NCBI GenBank assembly: GCA_050742975.1
Contig: JBOGDQ010000299.1
Location: 1-14,183, forward strand
Direction of reading: 5' to 3'
DNA length: 14,183 nucleotides
Origin: JBDTGE01 sp050742975
GTDB taxonomy: Bacteria > Actinomycetota > Actinomycetes > Mycobacteriales > Jatrophihabitantaceae
The stretch's first letter is position 1; every line of letters begins with the position of its first letter. A model generated the notes under the pieces. It was given only the letters and a program-made list of their open reading frames with translations, had not been told where the DNA came from and made no database searches. The translations under genes and the position numbers were made by a program. Positions 8,435 through 13,941 of the stretch are shown here, piece by piece.

Positions 8435-8446
8435 ACACTATCGTGT
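8435..8446 (-). promoter_or_regulatory. candidate promoter -10 with overlapping dyad for the DUF948-alaS operon
   Basis: On the minus strand TAGTGT (8440-8435) fits the actinobacterial TANNNT -10 and lies 64 nt before the DUF948 start. It is embedded in ACAC-TATC-GTGT (8435-8446), a dyad with 4-bp arms, which could be an operator half or chance. No convincing -35 is seen. The whole spacer 8371-8485 has no other signal apart from the hairpin at 8461. Confidence 0.35.
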
Positions 8447-8460
8447 TTCGCCCCGCTAAC

Positions 8461-8483
8461 CCGGAGCGGCGCCGCGCGTCCGG
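8461..8483 (-). terminator. GC-rich hairpin just after tetR
   Basis: CCGGA (8461-8465) pairs with TCCGG (8479-8483), and the loop contains the palindrome GCGGCGCCGC (8466-8475). It starts 3 nt past the tetR stop on the minus strand. There is no T-tract, common for actinobacterial terminators. It could separate tetR from the co-directional DUF948 operon. Confidence 0.4.
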
Positions 8484-8485
8484 CG

Positions 8486-9166
8486 TCAGTCCTCGTGCAT
8501 CGGCCGGGTCAGGTGCAACTCGATCGCGTCGCGCATCGCGCGGGCGAGCAGTTCGGGGTCCGCGTCGATGATCGGTTTGATGCCGAGCAGGTAGCGGCAG
8601 ACGATCAGGCCGAGGGTCTGGGTCATCACGAGGGCGGCGCGCATCTCGGCGTCGGGGTCGCCTTCGAGGGCGGCCAGCACCGGCGGTTTGAGCTGCGTGT
8701 CGAAGATCCGCTGGACCTGCGCGACCGTCTCGGGGTGGGTGATCGCGGTGCGGATGAGCAGCCGCTCGACCTCGTTGGACCCGTTCTCCCACTGCGCGAC
8801 GAGGGTGTGTGCGTACTCGTCCGCCAGCTCGTCCGGCTCCGTGGTGGTGGTCTTGCCCAACTCCAGGCTGACCGCGGCGCTGGCCTCGAACAGCTCGGCC
8901 TTGCTGCCGTAGTAGCGGATGACCATGGACGCGTCGATGCCCGCGTCGGCGGCGATCGCGCGGATCGTCGTCTTGTCGTACCCGTCGGCGGCGAACCGCG
9001 TGCGGGCCGCGGCGAGAATCGCGGCGCGACTATGGGCGGAGCGGTCCGTGAAACGCCGGCCGGGGGGCGCGAGCGGCGTGGGCTGTGCGTCTGCCTTTGC
9101 TTTATCCCCACCTGTTTTTCCACCGGCGACGACGCTGCGCTCCGTCTCGCGTTTCTGTGCGCTCAT
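8486..9166 (-). CDS. TetR/AcrR-family transcriptional regulator
   Basis: 226 residues from ATG 9166, with GGAAGG 9 nt upstream; the frame is open further, but that extension lacks a better start. A Lys/Thr/Pro-rich disordered N-terminal arm (1-40) precedes the TetR DNA-binding domain (about 45-95): ILAAARTRFAADGYDKTTIR, then the helix-turn-helix IRAIAADAGIDASMVIRYYG with SKAELFEA. The rest is an all-helical ligand and dimer domain (about 100-222) with no sequence that names a ligand. It is divergent from a membrane protein gene, with a palindrome inside its own promoter, so it probably represses itself and that neighbour. The long N-terminal arm is unusual but not unique. Confidence 0.93.
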   Translation of the reverse strand: MSAQKRETERSVVAGGKTGGDKAKADAQPTPLAPPGRRFTDRSAHSRAAILAAARTRFAADGYDKTTIRAIAADAGIDASMVIRYYGSKAELFEASAAVSLELGKTTTTEPDELADEYAHTLVAQWENGSNEVERLLIRTAITHPETVAQVQRIFDTQLKPPVLAALEGDPDAEMRAALVMTQTLGLIVCRYLLGIKPIIDADPELLARAMRDAIELHLTRPMHED

Positions 9167-9207
9167 GGAACTGATCCTTCCGCCCGACCGGTCACGCCGT
9201 ACAGGTC

Positions 9208-9236
9208 CATCATCGTTGGCCAACGCTTGTTGTCAA
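9208..9236 (-). promoter_or_regulatory. tetR promoter
   Basis: A perfect -35 TTGACA (9236-9231), a 17-bp spacer (9230-9214) and a weak -10 ATGATG (9213-9208). The tetR ATG is 42 nt downstream of the -10. The spacer is occupied by the palindrome at 9214-9225, the classical site for an autoregulating TetR protein. Confidence 0.6.
9214..9225. promoter_or_regulatory. candidate TetR operator, palindrome CGTTGGCCAACG
   Basis: A perfect 12-bp inverted repeat located between the -35 and -10 of the tetR promoter and just upstream of the forward promoter. The first nine bases (CGTTGGCCA) recur at 9272-9280. Operator function is inferred from geometry. Confidence 0.6.
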
Positions 9237-9259
9237 TCTCGGGCGAGCGGCGGTACGCT
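9230..9259 (+). promoter_or_regulatory. forward promoter for the membrane protein gene
   Basis: TTGTCA (9230-9235), an 18-bp spacer, TACGCT (9254-9259). The predicted transcript start is about 9266, giving a leader of roughly 80 nt to the ATG at 9346. It overlaps the -35 of the tetR promoter, so the two divergent promoters compete for the same DNA. Confidence 0.5.
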
Positions 9260-9271
9260 GTCGTCAACAGA

Positions 9272-9280
9272 CGTTGGCCA
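9272..9280. promoter_or_regulatory. second operator half-site CGTTGGCCA
   Basis: An exact copy of nine of the twelve bases of the palindrome, 58 bp away and just past the predicted forward start site. The right arm is degraded (CTG for ACG). A repressor here would act as a roadblock, or pair with the first site. Confidence 0.4.
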
Positions 9281-9345
9281 CTGGACGTTTGCAATCCTGC
9301 GTTCGCAATGCGGCGGCCATCTGCTCCCCGGAGGAATGGGCGATC

Positions 9346-10401
9346 ATGAACCCCACGCGCACGCTCGGACCCGCGCGACGCGCCTTCGCCGTCGTGCTCG
9401 GTGCAAGCCTGTTCAGCTTCCTGCTGGCCTGGTCCCTGCTCGCCACGATGCACAGCCCCGCGCCGCGCGACCTGCCCGTGGCGGTTGTCGCGCCGCAGCC
9501 GGTGCTGGCTGGGCTGCGCGCGCACATCGACGCGCAGGCCCCCGGCGCGCTGGACCTGACCGGCTACGACACGCAGGCGCTGGCCACCGCGGCGATCAAG
9601 ACCGACGACGTCGCGGGCGCCGTCGTGTTCGGTCAGAACGCGAACGGGCCGTCGATCCACCTGCTGACGGCCGGCGCCGGCGGCCCGGCGGCGGCGAACC
9701 TGCTCACGGAGGTGTTCTCGGGCGTCGCCGCCGCTCAGCACGCGAGTCTCACGACGACGGACGTCGTCCCGCTGCCGCCGAGCGACCGGCTCGGCGTCTC
9801 GGGCTTCCTGCTGGCCCTGGCCGCGATGCTGCCCGCGATCGCGGTCGGCGCGGCGATCGGCCAGCTGGGGCGCCGCGTGTCCGGTGCCAGGGTTCTGCTG
9901 CTGACCGCGGCGTTCGCCGTCGTGCTGGCCGCCGCGAACACGGCCCTGGCGGTCGACGGACTCGGCGTCTTCGCGGGGCACGGCCCGGCCGTCGCCGGTT
10001 TCGTCGCGCTGCTCGCCTTCGCGCTCTCGCTGGTCACGGCGGCCGGGATGCGGCTGATCGGTCCGGCGATGCTGCCGCTGGCCGCGTTGTGCGTCCTCGG
10101 CGTGGGCGTGCCGGCTTCCGGCGGACCGGCCGGGCTCGTCCACTTCATGCCGACCGTGTACCGCGTGCTCGGTCCGGCGCTGCCGAACAGCGCGACGGTG
10201 ATCGGGCTGCGTGACGCGGCCTACTTCGGCGGGCACGGCGTGACCACGCCGCTGATCGGCCTCGGCTGCTGGATCAGCGCCGGGCTGGTACTGCTGTCGG
10301 TGCCGCGCCTTCGGCGTGGTGGACCCGCCGGTGGCACGACGGTGGACATCGCGGACGACGCAAGCCGCGCCGTGCAGAGCGGCGCCGTGCCGAGCGAGTA
10401 A
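9346..10401 (+). CDS. six-TM membrane protein, ABC-2/YhgE-like topology
   Basis: 351 residues from ATG 9346, chosen for GGAGGA 10 nt upstream over an in-frame start 24 codons earlier. One N-terminal TM helix (about 14-35) is followed by an extracytoplasmic domain (about 36-150) with the pattern DLPVAVVAPQP...ALATAAIKTDDVAGAVVF, as in the soluble loops of ABC-2 permeases and YhgE/Pip or DUF3533 proteins. Then come five TM helices (about 151-171, 181-203, 213-234, 238-257, 300-319). GPALPNSATVIGLRDAAYFGG (276-296) between the last two helices fits the same group. No ATPase gene is adjacent. Likely an export or envelope function controlled by the divergent TetR; substrate unknown. MMPL or MFS membership is unlikely given the topology. 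Confidence 0.85.
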   Translation: MNPTRTLGPARRAFAVVLGASLFSFLLAWSLLATMHSPAPRDLPVAVVAPQPVLAGLRAHIDAQAPGALDLTGYDTQALATAAIKTDDVAGAVVFGQNANGPSIHLLTAGAGGPAAANLLTEVFSGVAAAQHASLTTTDVVPLPPSDRLGVSGFLLALAAMLPAIAVGAAIGQLGRRVSGARVLLLTAAFAVVLAAANTALAVDGLGVFAGHGPAVAGFVALLAFALSLVTAAGMRLIGPAMLPLAALCVLGVGVPASGGPAGLVHFMPTVYRVLGPALPNSATVIGLRDAAYFGGHGVTTPLIGLGCWISAGLVLLSVPRLRRGGPAGGTTVDIADDASRAVQSGAVPSE

Positions 10402-10404
10402 CCC

Positions 10405-10540
10405 GTTCTGCCCATAGCCTGTAGCTGCCCACAACCTGTAGCTGTCCAGAGCCTGTAGCTGTCCAGAGCCAGCGGCCATTCCATAGGCCGCGTGACCCGC
10501 AGGCTGTACTTATCCACAGGCCATAGTTGTCCACAGCCTG
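10405..10540. repeat. eight-unit 17-bp degenerate tandem array with DnaA-box-like cores
   Basis: The gap between the membrane protein and MFS genes holds eight units that add up to exactly 136 bp (8 x 17), with consensus TAGCTGTCCACAGCCTG. Units begin at 10405, 10422, 10439, 10456, 10473 (18 bp), 10491 (16 bp), 10507 and 10524. Units 2-4 and 8 are close to consensus; 5 and 6 are degraded. Each consensus unit contains the dyad GCTGT-CC-ACAGC and a DnaA-box-like 9-mer. The array is non-coding: 17 is not a multiple of 3, and translations of it drift in frame. Confidence 0.9.
10510..10535 (+). promoter_or_regulatory. pair of DnaA boxes
   Basis: TTATCCACA (10510-10518) is the classical DnaA box, and TTGTCCACA (10527-10535) is the form preferred in high-GC actinobacteria; both are on the + strand, 17 bp apart. 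Weaker matches in register are CTGCCCACA (10425-10433) and CTGTCCAGA (10442-10450, 10459-10467). The gene context is not oriC (no dnaA, dnaN or rpmH), so a titration or regulatory cluster is the more likely role. Confidence 0.55.
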
Positions 10541-10616
10541 ACGCCTGCGCCCGGAAATCGCCTGTTCCCTTGTCGGCGGGATCTGTCACGATTCGGGGTG
10601 GAGGTATCTCGTCGAC

Positions 10617-11810
10617 ATGCATCTCGCCCCTTACCGCTCGGTACTGCGCATCCCGGGGATGCGGCTGTTCATGCTGGTCGCACTGGTCGCCCGGATCCCG
10701 GGCACCGCGGCCGGCACGGCCATGACGCTGAGCGTGGTGCTCGACCGGCACCGCGGCTACGGCGCGGCGGGCGCGGTGGCCGCGGCGTTCACGGTCGGGC
10801 TGGCGATCGGCTCGCCGCTGCTCGGCCGGACGGTGGACCGGCGCGGGCCGCGTCCGGTCCTCGTGCTGACCGGGCTGTGCGCGGCGGCGTTCTGGACGAC
10901 GGCGCCGCTGCTGCCGTACAGCGCTCTGCTCCTGGTAGCGGTGGCCGGCGGCGCTCTTCAAGTACCGGTGATGGGTTTGGTGCGCCAGTCGCTCGCGGCG
11001 CGCGTGCCTGAGGAACAGCGGCATCAGGCGTACTCGCTGGACTCGATGTCCGTAGAGATCAGCTTCATGGTCGGCCCGGCGCTGGCGGTGCTGTTGATCA
11101 CGCAGCTCGGCGACGGCGTCTCGACGCTGCGGGCACTCGGCGCGGCTCTTTTCGTCAGCGCGGCGGTGCTGTGGACGTACAACCCCCGCGTGACCACCGG
11201 TGACGGAGCGCCGGAACCGGCGCCGCCGCGCAGCACCTGGCTCGGCCCGCAGTTCCTGCTGGTGCTCGGCGTCGGGGTGGCCGCGACGACCGTGCTGGCG
11301 GGCACGGACGTGTCCATCGTGGCGACGCTGCGCGCGGGCGGGCAGATCGAGTGGGCGGGCCTGACGGTCATCGTGTGGTGCGCCGCGTCGCTGGTCGGCG
11401 GGTTCATCACCGGCGCGATGCCCAAACCGCTCGGCATGCTGACGCTGATGACGCTGCTGGGCGCGGCGACGATCCCAGTCGGCCTCGCGCACGCCTGGCC
11501 GCTGCTGGCGCTCGCGCTGATCCCGGCCGGCCTAGCCTGCGCGCCGACCGTGGCGCAGACGGTGGTCGCGGTGAGCCGCGCCGTGCCGGAAAGCGCGCGC
11601 GGAGAGGCGATCGGGCTGCACTCCGCGGCGCTGACCATCGGCAATGCCGTCGGCGCGCCCTTGGCCGGCTCGGTGATCGACCATTCGTCCTCCGCCTTCG
11701 GCTTCGCCGTGGTCGGCGCGATCGGCACGACAGGCGCCGTCGGCGCGAGCGGACTGCTGGCCCTGCGCCGAATACGCAGGCAGCCGCTCCCGGCCCCGAG
11801 CGAGGCCTGA
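10617..11810 (+). CDS. MFS transporter
   Basis: 397 residues, about 12 hydrophobic segments in two halves split by a Pro-rich loop (about 191-208). MFS motif A-like GRTVDRRGPRP (70-80) lies between TM2 and TM3, and its counterpart in the second half is weak (GAMPKPLG, 266-273). A Glu in TM5 (SVEISFMVGPALAVLL, 145-160) is in the position typical of proton-coupled drug exporters. Start ATG 10617 has GGAGG 12 nt upstream, somewhat long. It lies after the 17-bp array, on the same strand as the TetR-linked membrane protein, and may be co-transcribed or have its own promoter. Substrate unknown; drug or metabolite efflux is the natural guess. Confidence 0.9.
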   Translation: MHLAPYRSVLRIPGMRLFMLVALVARIPGTAAGTAMTLSVVLDRHRGYGAAGAVAAAFTVGLAIGSPLLGRTVDRRGPRPVLVLTGLCAAAFWTTAPLLPYSALLLVAVAGGALQVPVMGLVRQSLAARVPEEQRHQAYSLDSMSVEISFMVGPALAVLLITQLGDGVSTLRALGAALFVSAAVLWTYNPRVTTGDGAPEPAPPRSTWLGPQFLLVLGVGVAATTVLAGTDVSIVATLRAGGQIEWAGLTVIVWCAASLVGGFITGAMPKPLGMLTLMTLLGAATIPVGLAHAWPLLALALIPAGLACAPTVAQTVVAVSRAVPESARGEAIGLHSAALTIGNAVGAPLAGSVIDHSSSAFGFAVVGAIGTTGAVGASGLLALRRIRRQPLPAPSEA

Positions 11811-11828
11811 ACTGTTTGAGCAGGTCAG

Positions 11829-11854
11829 GCAGCCCGGGCGCCCGGAGGGGCTGC
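11829..11854 (+). terminator. nested GC-rich hairpin downstream of the MFS gene
   Basis: GCAGCCC (11829-11835) pairs with GGGCTGC (11848-11854), and the loop overlaps the perfect palindrome CCGGGCGCCCGG (11834-11845). It starts 18 nt after the MFS stop. There is no T-tract. The rest of the spacer (11855-12022) holds no gene; it has a second small hairpin CACGG-TCAAG-CCGTG (11927-11941). Confidence 0.5.
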
Positions 11855-12011
11855 GCTTGAGTCACCGCGCATTCACCGCGATGTGCCGCCGGGCCTAGCG
11901 CGGCGTACGACGCTGTCGCGCCGTCACACGGTCAAGCCGTGAGAGGACTAACCGCCCTCTGAAGACGTATCACCCTGTGAAACCGGGGAATAGCGCCGCG
12001 AGGGCCTGTGC

Positions 12012-12017
12012 TGCAAT
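12012..12017 (+). promoter_or_regulatory. possible -10 for a leaderless thioredoxin transcript
   Basis: TGCAAT lies 5 nt before the GTG start at 12023. The only SD-like bases (GAGG, 12018-12021) are 1 nt from the GTG, too close to act as an SD, so a leaderless start is plausible. The -10 match is weak. Confidence 0.3.
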
Positions 12018-12022
12018 GAGGC

Positions 12023-12601
12023 GTGGTCACCGGTCTGGTCGTCGTGCTGGAAGTGCTCGCGCTCGCGAGCTGTTTCGGCGTGTGGCGCAAACGAACGGAC
12101 GGCGTGATGCGAATGCAGACCGTACCGGTCGACGGACCGACCGACGTGTTGACTGAAGAGACCGTCGAAAACGTGTCCGCCGATATCGACGACAGCGCCG
12201 CTCGGTCCGACGGGCGCCCGGCCGACGACGAGACGCTCCCGATCGAGGGCGTCAGTGAGCGGGACATACGCCGATCGAGCAAGCAGGCGGTGACCGTGCT
12301 GACCTCCGACCAGCTGGGCCGCGAACTGGGCAATCGCGCGACGCTCGTACAGTTCTCCTCGGCGTTCTGCGCTCCGTGCCGGGCGACGAAGGTGGTCCTG
12401 GCCGACGTGGCGTCGAAGGTCGACGGAGTCGAGCACATCGAGATCGACGCCGAATCGCACCTCGAACTGGTCCGCGAGATCGGCATCCTGCGCACGCCGA
12501 CCACACTCGTGCTGGACGGCGCCGGCCGCGTCACCGCGCGGGCCGCCGGCGTGCCGCGCCGGGAACAGGTCCTCGCCGCCCTTGACGGGTCCGTACGATA
12601 G
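12023..12601 (+). CDS. membrane-anchored thioredoxin-fold protein (ThiX-like)
   Basis: 192 residues. An uncleaved N-terminal signal anchor (about 2-20, then WRKR) precedes an acidic low-complexity linker (about 35-85) and a thioredoxin domain (about 90-190). Active site CAPC (Cys116, Cys119) in FSSAFCAPCRATK; the cis-Pro loop is Thr158-Pro159; DGAGRVTARAAGVP (165-178) matches the usual last strands. The basic WRKR after the anchor suggests, by the positive-inside rule, that the thioredoxin domain is cytoplasmic. Start GTG gives MVTGLVVVLEVLALAS, like actinobacterial homologues paired with DUF4395. Its stop TAG overlaps the -10 region proposed for the next short ORF. Probable role: thiol transfer with the DUF4395 partner in sulfur or redox metabolism; partner unproven. 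Confidence 0.9.
   Translation: MVTGLVVVLEVLALASCFGVWRKRTDGVMRMQTVPVDGPTDVLTEETVENVSADIDDSAARSDGRPADDETLPIEGVSERDIRRSSKQAVTVLTSDQLGRELGNRATLVQFSSAFCAPCRATKVVLADVASKVDGVEHIEIDAESHLELVREIGILRTPTTLVLDGAGRVTARAAGVPRREQVLAALDGSVR
12594..12599 (+). promoter_or_regulatory. -10 element for a leaderless short ORF
   Basis: TACGAT (TANNNT class) ends 8 nt before the ATG at 12608, about where transcription would start on that A. No SD precedes the ATG. The element overlaps the last codons of the thioredoxin gene. A -35 is not evident, common for leaderless actinobacterial promoters. Confidence 0.5.
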
Positions 12602-12607
12602 AGACAA

Positions 12608-12697
12608 ATGCGAGATCGAGGACAGCTACTCACGCGGCGGCGGGCAGTGGACCACTGCCGTGTCTGCACCTGCGCGTGTCCCGGCTACGGCCGCTGA
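12608..12697 (+). CDS. cysteine-rich leader peptide (putative Cys-responsive attenuator ORF)
   Basis: ATG 12608 to TGA 12695-12697, 29 residues. The core LLTRRRAVDHCRVCTCAC (residues 7-24) fits the actinobacterial leader-peptide pattern of Leu-Leu-Thr, paired Arg, Val-Asp, then Cys-Arg-Val, found upstream of sulfur genes. Cys codons are 17, 20, 22 and 24 (TGC, TGC, TGC, TGT): four in eight codons. In mycobacteria, leaderless polycysteine short ORFs of this kind act as cysteine-responsive attenuators. It lies between the thioredoxin and DUF4395 genes, 183 nt before the latter. The peptide itself is probably of no consequence; translation rate over the Cys codons would be the signal. The ORF and Cys cluster are plain in the sequence; the regulatory role is inferred. 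Confidence 0.75.
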   Translation: MRDRGQLLTRRRAVDHCRVCTCACPGYGR

Positions 12698-12714
12698 ACC
12701 CGTCCCGCCGCCGC
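12634..12714 (+). promoter_or_regulatory. RNA folds around the Cys codons, probable attenuator
   Basis: Two structures are seen. (1) GGCAGTG (12643-12649) pairs with CACTGCC (12653-12659) over a GAC loop and ends on the first Cys codon. (2) GCGGCGGCGGG (12634-12644) is a perfect 11-nt complement of CCCGCCGCCGC (12704-12714), just past the leader stop, closing a loop holding all four Cys codons. The arms share 12643-12644, so the folds compete slightly. A ribosome slowed on the Cys codons would disturb both. Which state permits expression cannot be read from sequence alone. Confidence 0.5.
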
Positions 12715-12811
12715 CGGAAGGCATCGTCGAATCCGGCCTCTGAGACCCGCTGAATCCGGTTACGACGTGACCAGGTGTCATGTCAGGTCCGCAAGGTCTC
12801 CTCTCCCCGCC

Positions 12812-12826
12812 CGGCTCTGTGAGCCG
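12812..12826 (+). promoter_or_regulatory. hairpin upstream of DUF4395
   Basis: CGGCTC (12812-12817) and GAGCCG (12821-12826) form a perfect 6-bp stem with a TGT loop, 54 nt before the DUF4395 ATG. It is preceded by a pyrimidine tract TCTCCTCTCC (12797-12806), part of which (CTCC) is complementary to the SD GGAG (12870-12873). It could be the expression-platform part of the leader, an intrinsic terminator without T-tract, or neutral. GAATCCGG occurs twice at 12729-12736 and 12752-12759. Confidence 0.4.
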
Positions 12827-12880
12827 CAGCCCGGCCGCGCGCCGACCCGCCGTCGCGCGTACGCATTTTGGAGCGTTCCG

Positions 12881-13345
12881 ATGACCTCTGCGTCCCCGTC
12901 CCCCTCACCGTCCCCGGCCTTCATCGACCCGCGCGGTCCGCGCTTCGGCGCCGTGATCACGACCGTGGTGCTGGCGATCACGCTGATCACCGGCAGCGGC
13001 TGGCTGCTCGCCGTCCAGACCCTCGTCTTCGCCCTCGGTGCGGTCTCCGGGCTCAAGTACGCCCCGTACGGCTACGTTTACCGCGCGCTGGTCCGGCCGC
13101 GGCTGTCCAAGCCGACCGAACTGGAACACCCCGCGCCGCCGACGTTCGCACAGGCGGTCGGCTTCTTCTTCGCGCTGGTCGGCGCGATCGGATACCTCAC
13201 CGGCGTGACCGCGCTCGGCGTTGTGTTCACCGCCTTCGCACTGGCCGCGGCGTTCCTCAACGCGGCGTTCGACTACTGCCTCGGCTGCGAGGTCTACCTC
13301 CTGCTGCGCCGCGGCACCCCGCGCCGGCAGCCGATCGGCTCGTGA
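12881..13345 (+). CDS. DUF4395 membrane protein
   Basis: 154 residues from ATG 12881, with GGAG 7 nt upstream; the frame stays open upstream to a GTG at 12767, but that extension is Arg/Pro-rich and lacks an SD. N-terminus is a Ser-Pro repeat (5-12). DUF4395 signature: IDPRGPRFGAVITTVVL (15-31), two TM helices (about 22-38, 41-57), a basic loop (VRPRLSKPTELEHP), two more TM helices (about 89-108, 110-130), then DYCLGCEVYLLL (131-142) with Cys133 and Cys136. The CxxC at the end of TM4, next to a thioredoxin-like protein, suggests a thiol or persulfide role; no reaction is established. In relatives sulfurtransferase genes often follow; here a macrodomain gene follows. Probably controlled by the upstream leader. 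Confidence 0.9.
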   Translation: MTSASPSPSPSPAFIDPRGPRFGAVITTVVLAITLITGSGWLLAVQTLVFALGAVSGLKYAPYGYVYRALVRPRLSKPTELEHPAPPTFAQAVGFFFALVGAIGYLTGVTALGVVFTAFALAAAFLNAAFDYCLGCEVYLLLRRGTPRRQPIGS

Positions 13346-13383
13346 CGGGCGACGGCCGCGGCGGACGCGACCGGACGATTGCG

Positions 13384-13389
13384 TAGAGT
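13384..13389 (+). promoter_or_regulatory. -10 for a leaderless macrodomain transcript
   Basis: TAGAGT fits TANNNT, and its end is 6 nt from the ATG at 13396, the distance expected for transcription starting on the start codon. No clear -35. The purine run GAGTGAG could alternatively serve as a weak SD on a longer transcript from DUF4395. Confidence 0.45.
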
Positions 13390-13395
13390 GAGCAG

Positions 13396-13941
13396 ATGTC
13401 CAAGCTGTTTCTGATCCGTGGCGACCTCACCGAGCAGCACGTCGACGCCGTGGTCAACGCGGCGAACTCGTCCTTGTTCGGCGGCGGAGGCGTGGACGGC
13501 GCGATCCACCGCCGCGGCGGGCCGGAGATCCTGGATGCGTGCCGAGCGCTGCGCGCGTCGCACTACGGCGGCGGACTGGCGACCGGTCAGGCCGTCGCGA
13601 CGACTGCCGGCAGACTTCCCGCGCGCTGGGTCATTCACACCGTCGGCCCGGTCTACTCGGCCGTCGCCGACCGCGCCGCGCTCCTGGCCGACGCGCACCG
13701 CAACAGCCTCGCCGTCGCCGACGAACTCGGCGCGAAGTCGGTGGCCTTCCCCGCGATCTCGACCGGCGTGTACGGCTGGCCGATGGACGCGGCGGCCCGC
13801 ATCGCGCTGCGCACGGTGACCCAGACCCCGACGAAGGTCGAAGAGATCACCTTCGTACTCTTCGACGACAAAGCACTCGCAACGTTCCAGGACCAAGCCG
13901 CGCGACTCGGCATGCCAGGCGATCCATCCCGCGGAGCATGA
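13396..13941 (+). CDS. macrodomain O-acetyl-ADP-ribose deacetylase / ADP-ribosyl hydrolase (YmdB-like)
   Basis: 181 residues, a single MacroD-type macrodomain of usual length. Motifs in order: RGDLTEQHVDAVVNAANSSL (8-27) with Asp10 for adenine and Asn21/Asn24 at the distal ribose, GGGGVDGAIHRRGG (29-42) the substrate-binding loop with catalytic-site Asp34, VIHTVGPVY (79-87), and AFPAISTGVYGWP (117-129) the phosphate loop. Such enzymes remove O-acetyl from ADP-ribose made by sirtuins, or mono-ADP-ribose from Asp/Glu side chains; cytosolic. No ADP-ribosyltransferase is in the window, so a toxin-antitoxin (DarTG-like) arrangement is not supported. It starts 50 nt after DUF4395, perhaps from its own leaderless promoter. 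Confidence 0.95.
   Translation: MSKLFLIRGDLTEQHVDAVVNAANSSLFGGGGVDGAIHRRGGPEILDACRALRASHYGGGLATGQAVATTAGRLPARWVIHTVGPVYSAVADRAALLADAHRNSLAVADELGAKSVAFPAISTGVYGWPMDAAARIALRTVTQTPTKVEEITFVLFDDKALATFQDQAARLGMPGDPSRGA

Noticed and set aside
10405..10540. CRISPR array
   Set aside because: Units are 17 bp, contiguous and degenerate with no spacers, and there is no cas gene.
10405..10540. Replication origin oriC
   Set aside because: DnaA boxes are present, but there is no dnaA, dnaN, rpmH or AT-rich unwinding region nearby; kept only as a DnaA-box cluster.
10221..11492. 423-codon open frame on the minus strand across the 17-bp array and MFS gene
   Set aside because: Composition is Arg/His/Gln-rich, as expected for an antisense shadow of high-GC coding DNA. 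The opposite frame is a clear MFS transporter, and the array part only gives drifting pseudo-repeats.
12767..12880. 38-codon N-terminal extension of DUF4395 to a GTG at 12767
   Set aside because: No SD, Arg/Pro-rich, and it would run through the hairpin region. ATG 12881 has GGAG 7 nt upstream.
13396..13941. DarG antitoxin of a DarTG system
   Set aside because: The protein is a stand-alone MacroD-type domain with no C-terminal DarG extension, and there is no DarT-like gene beside it.
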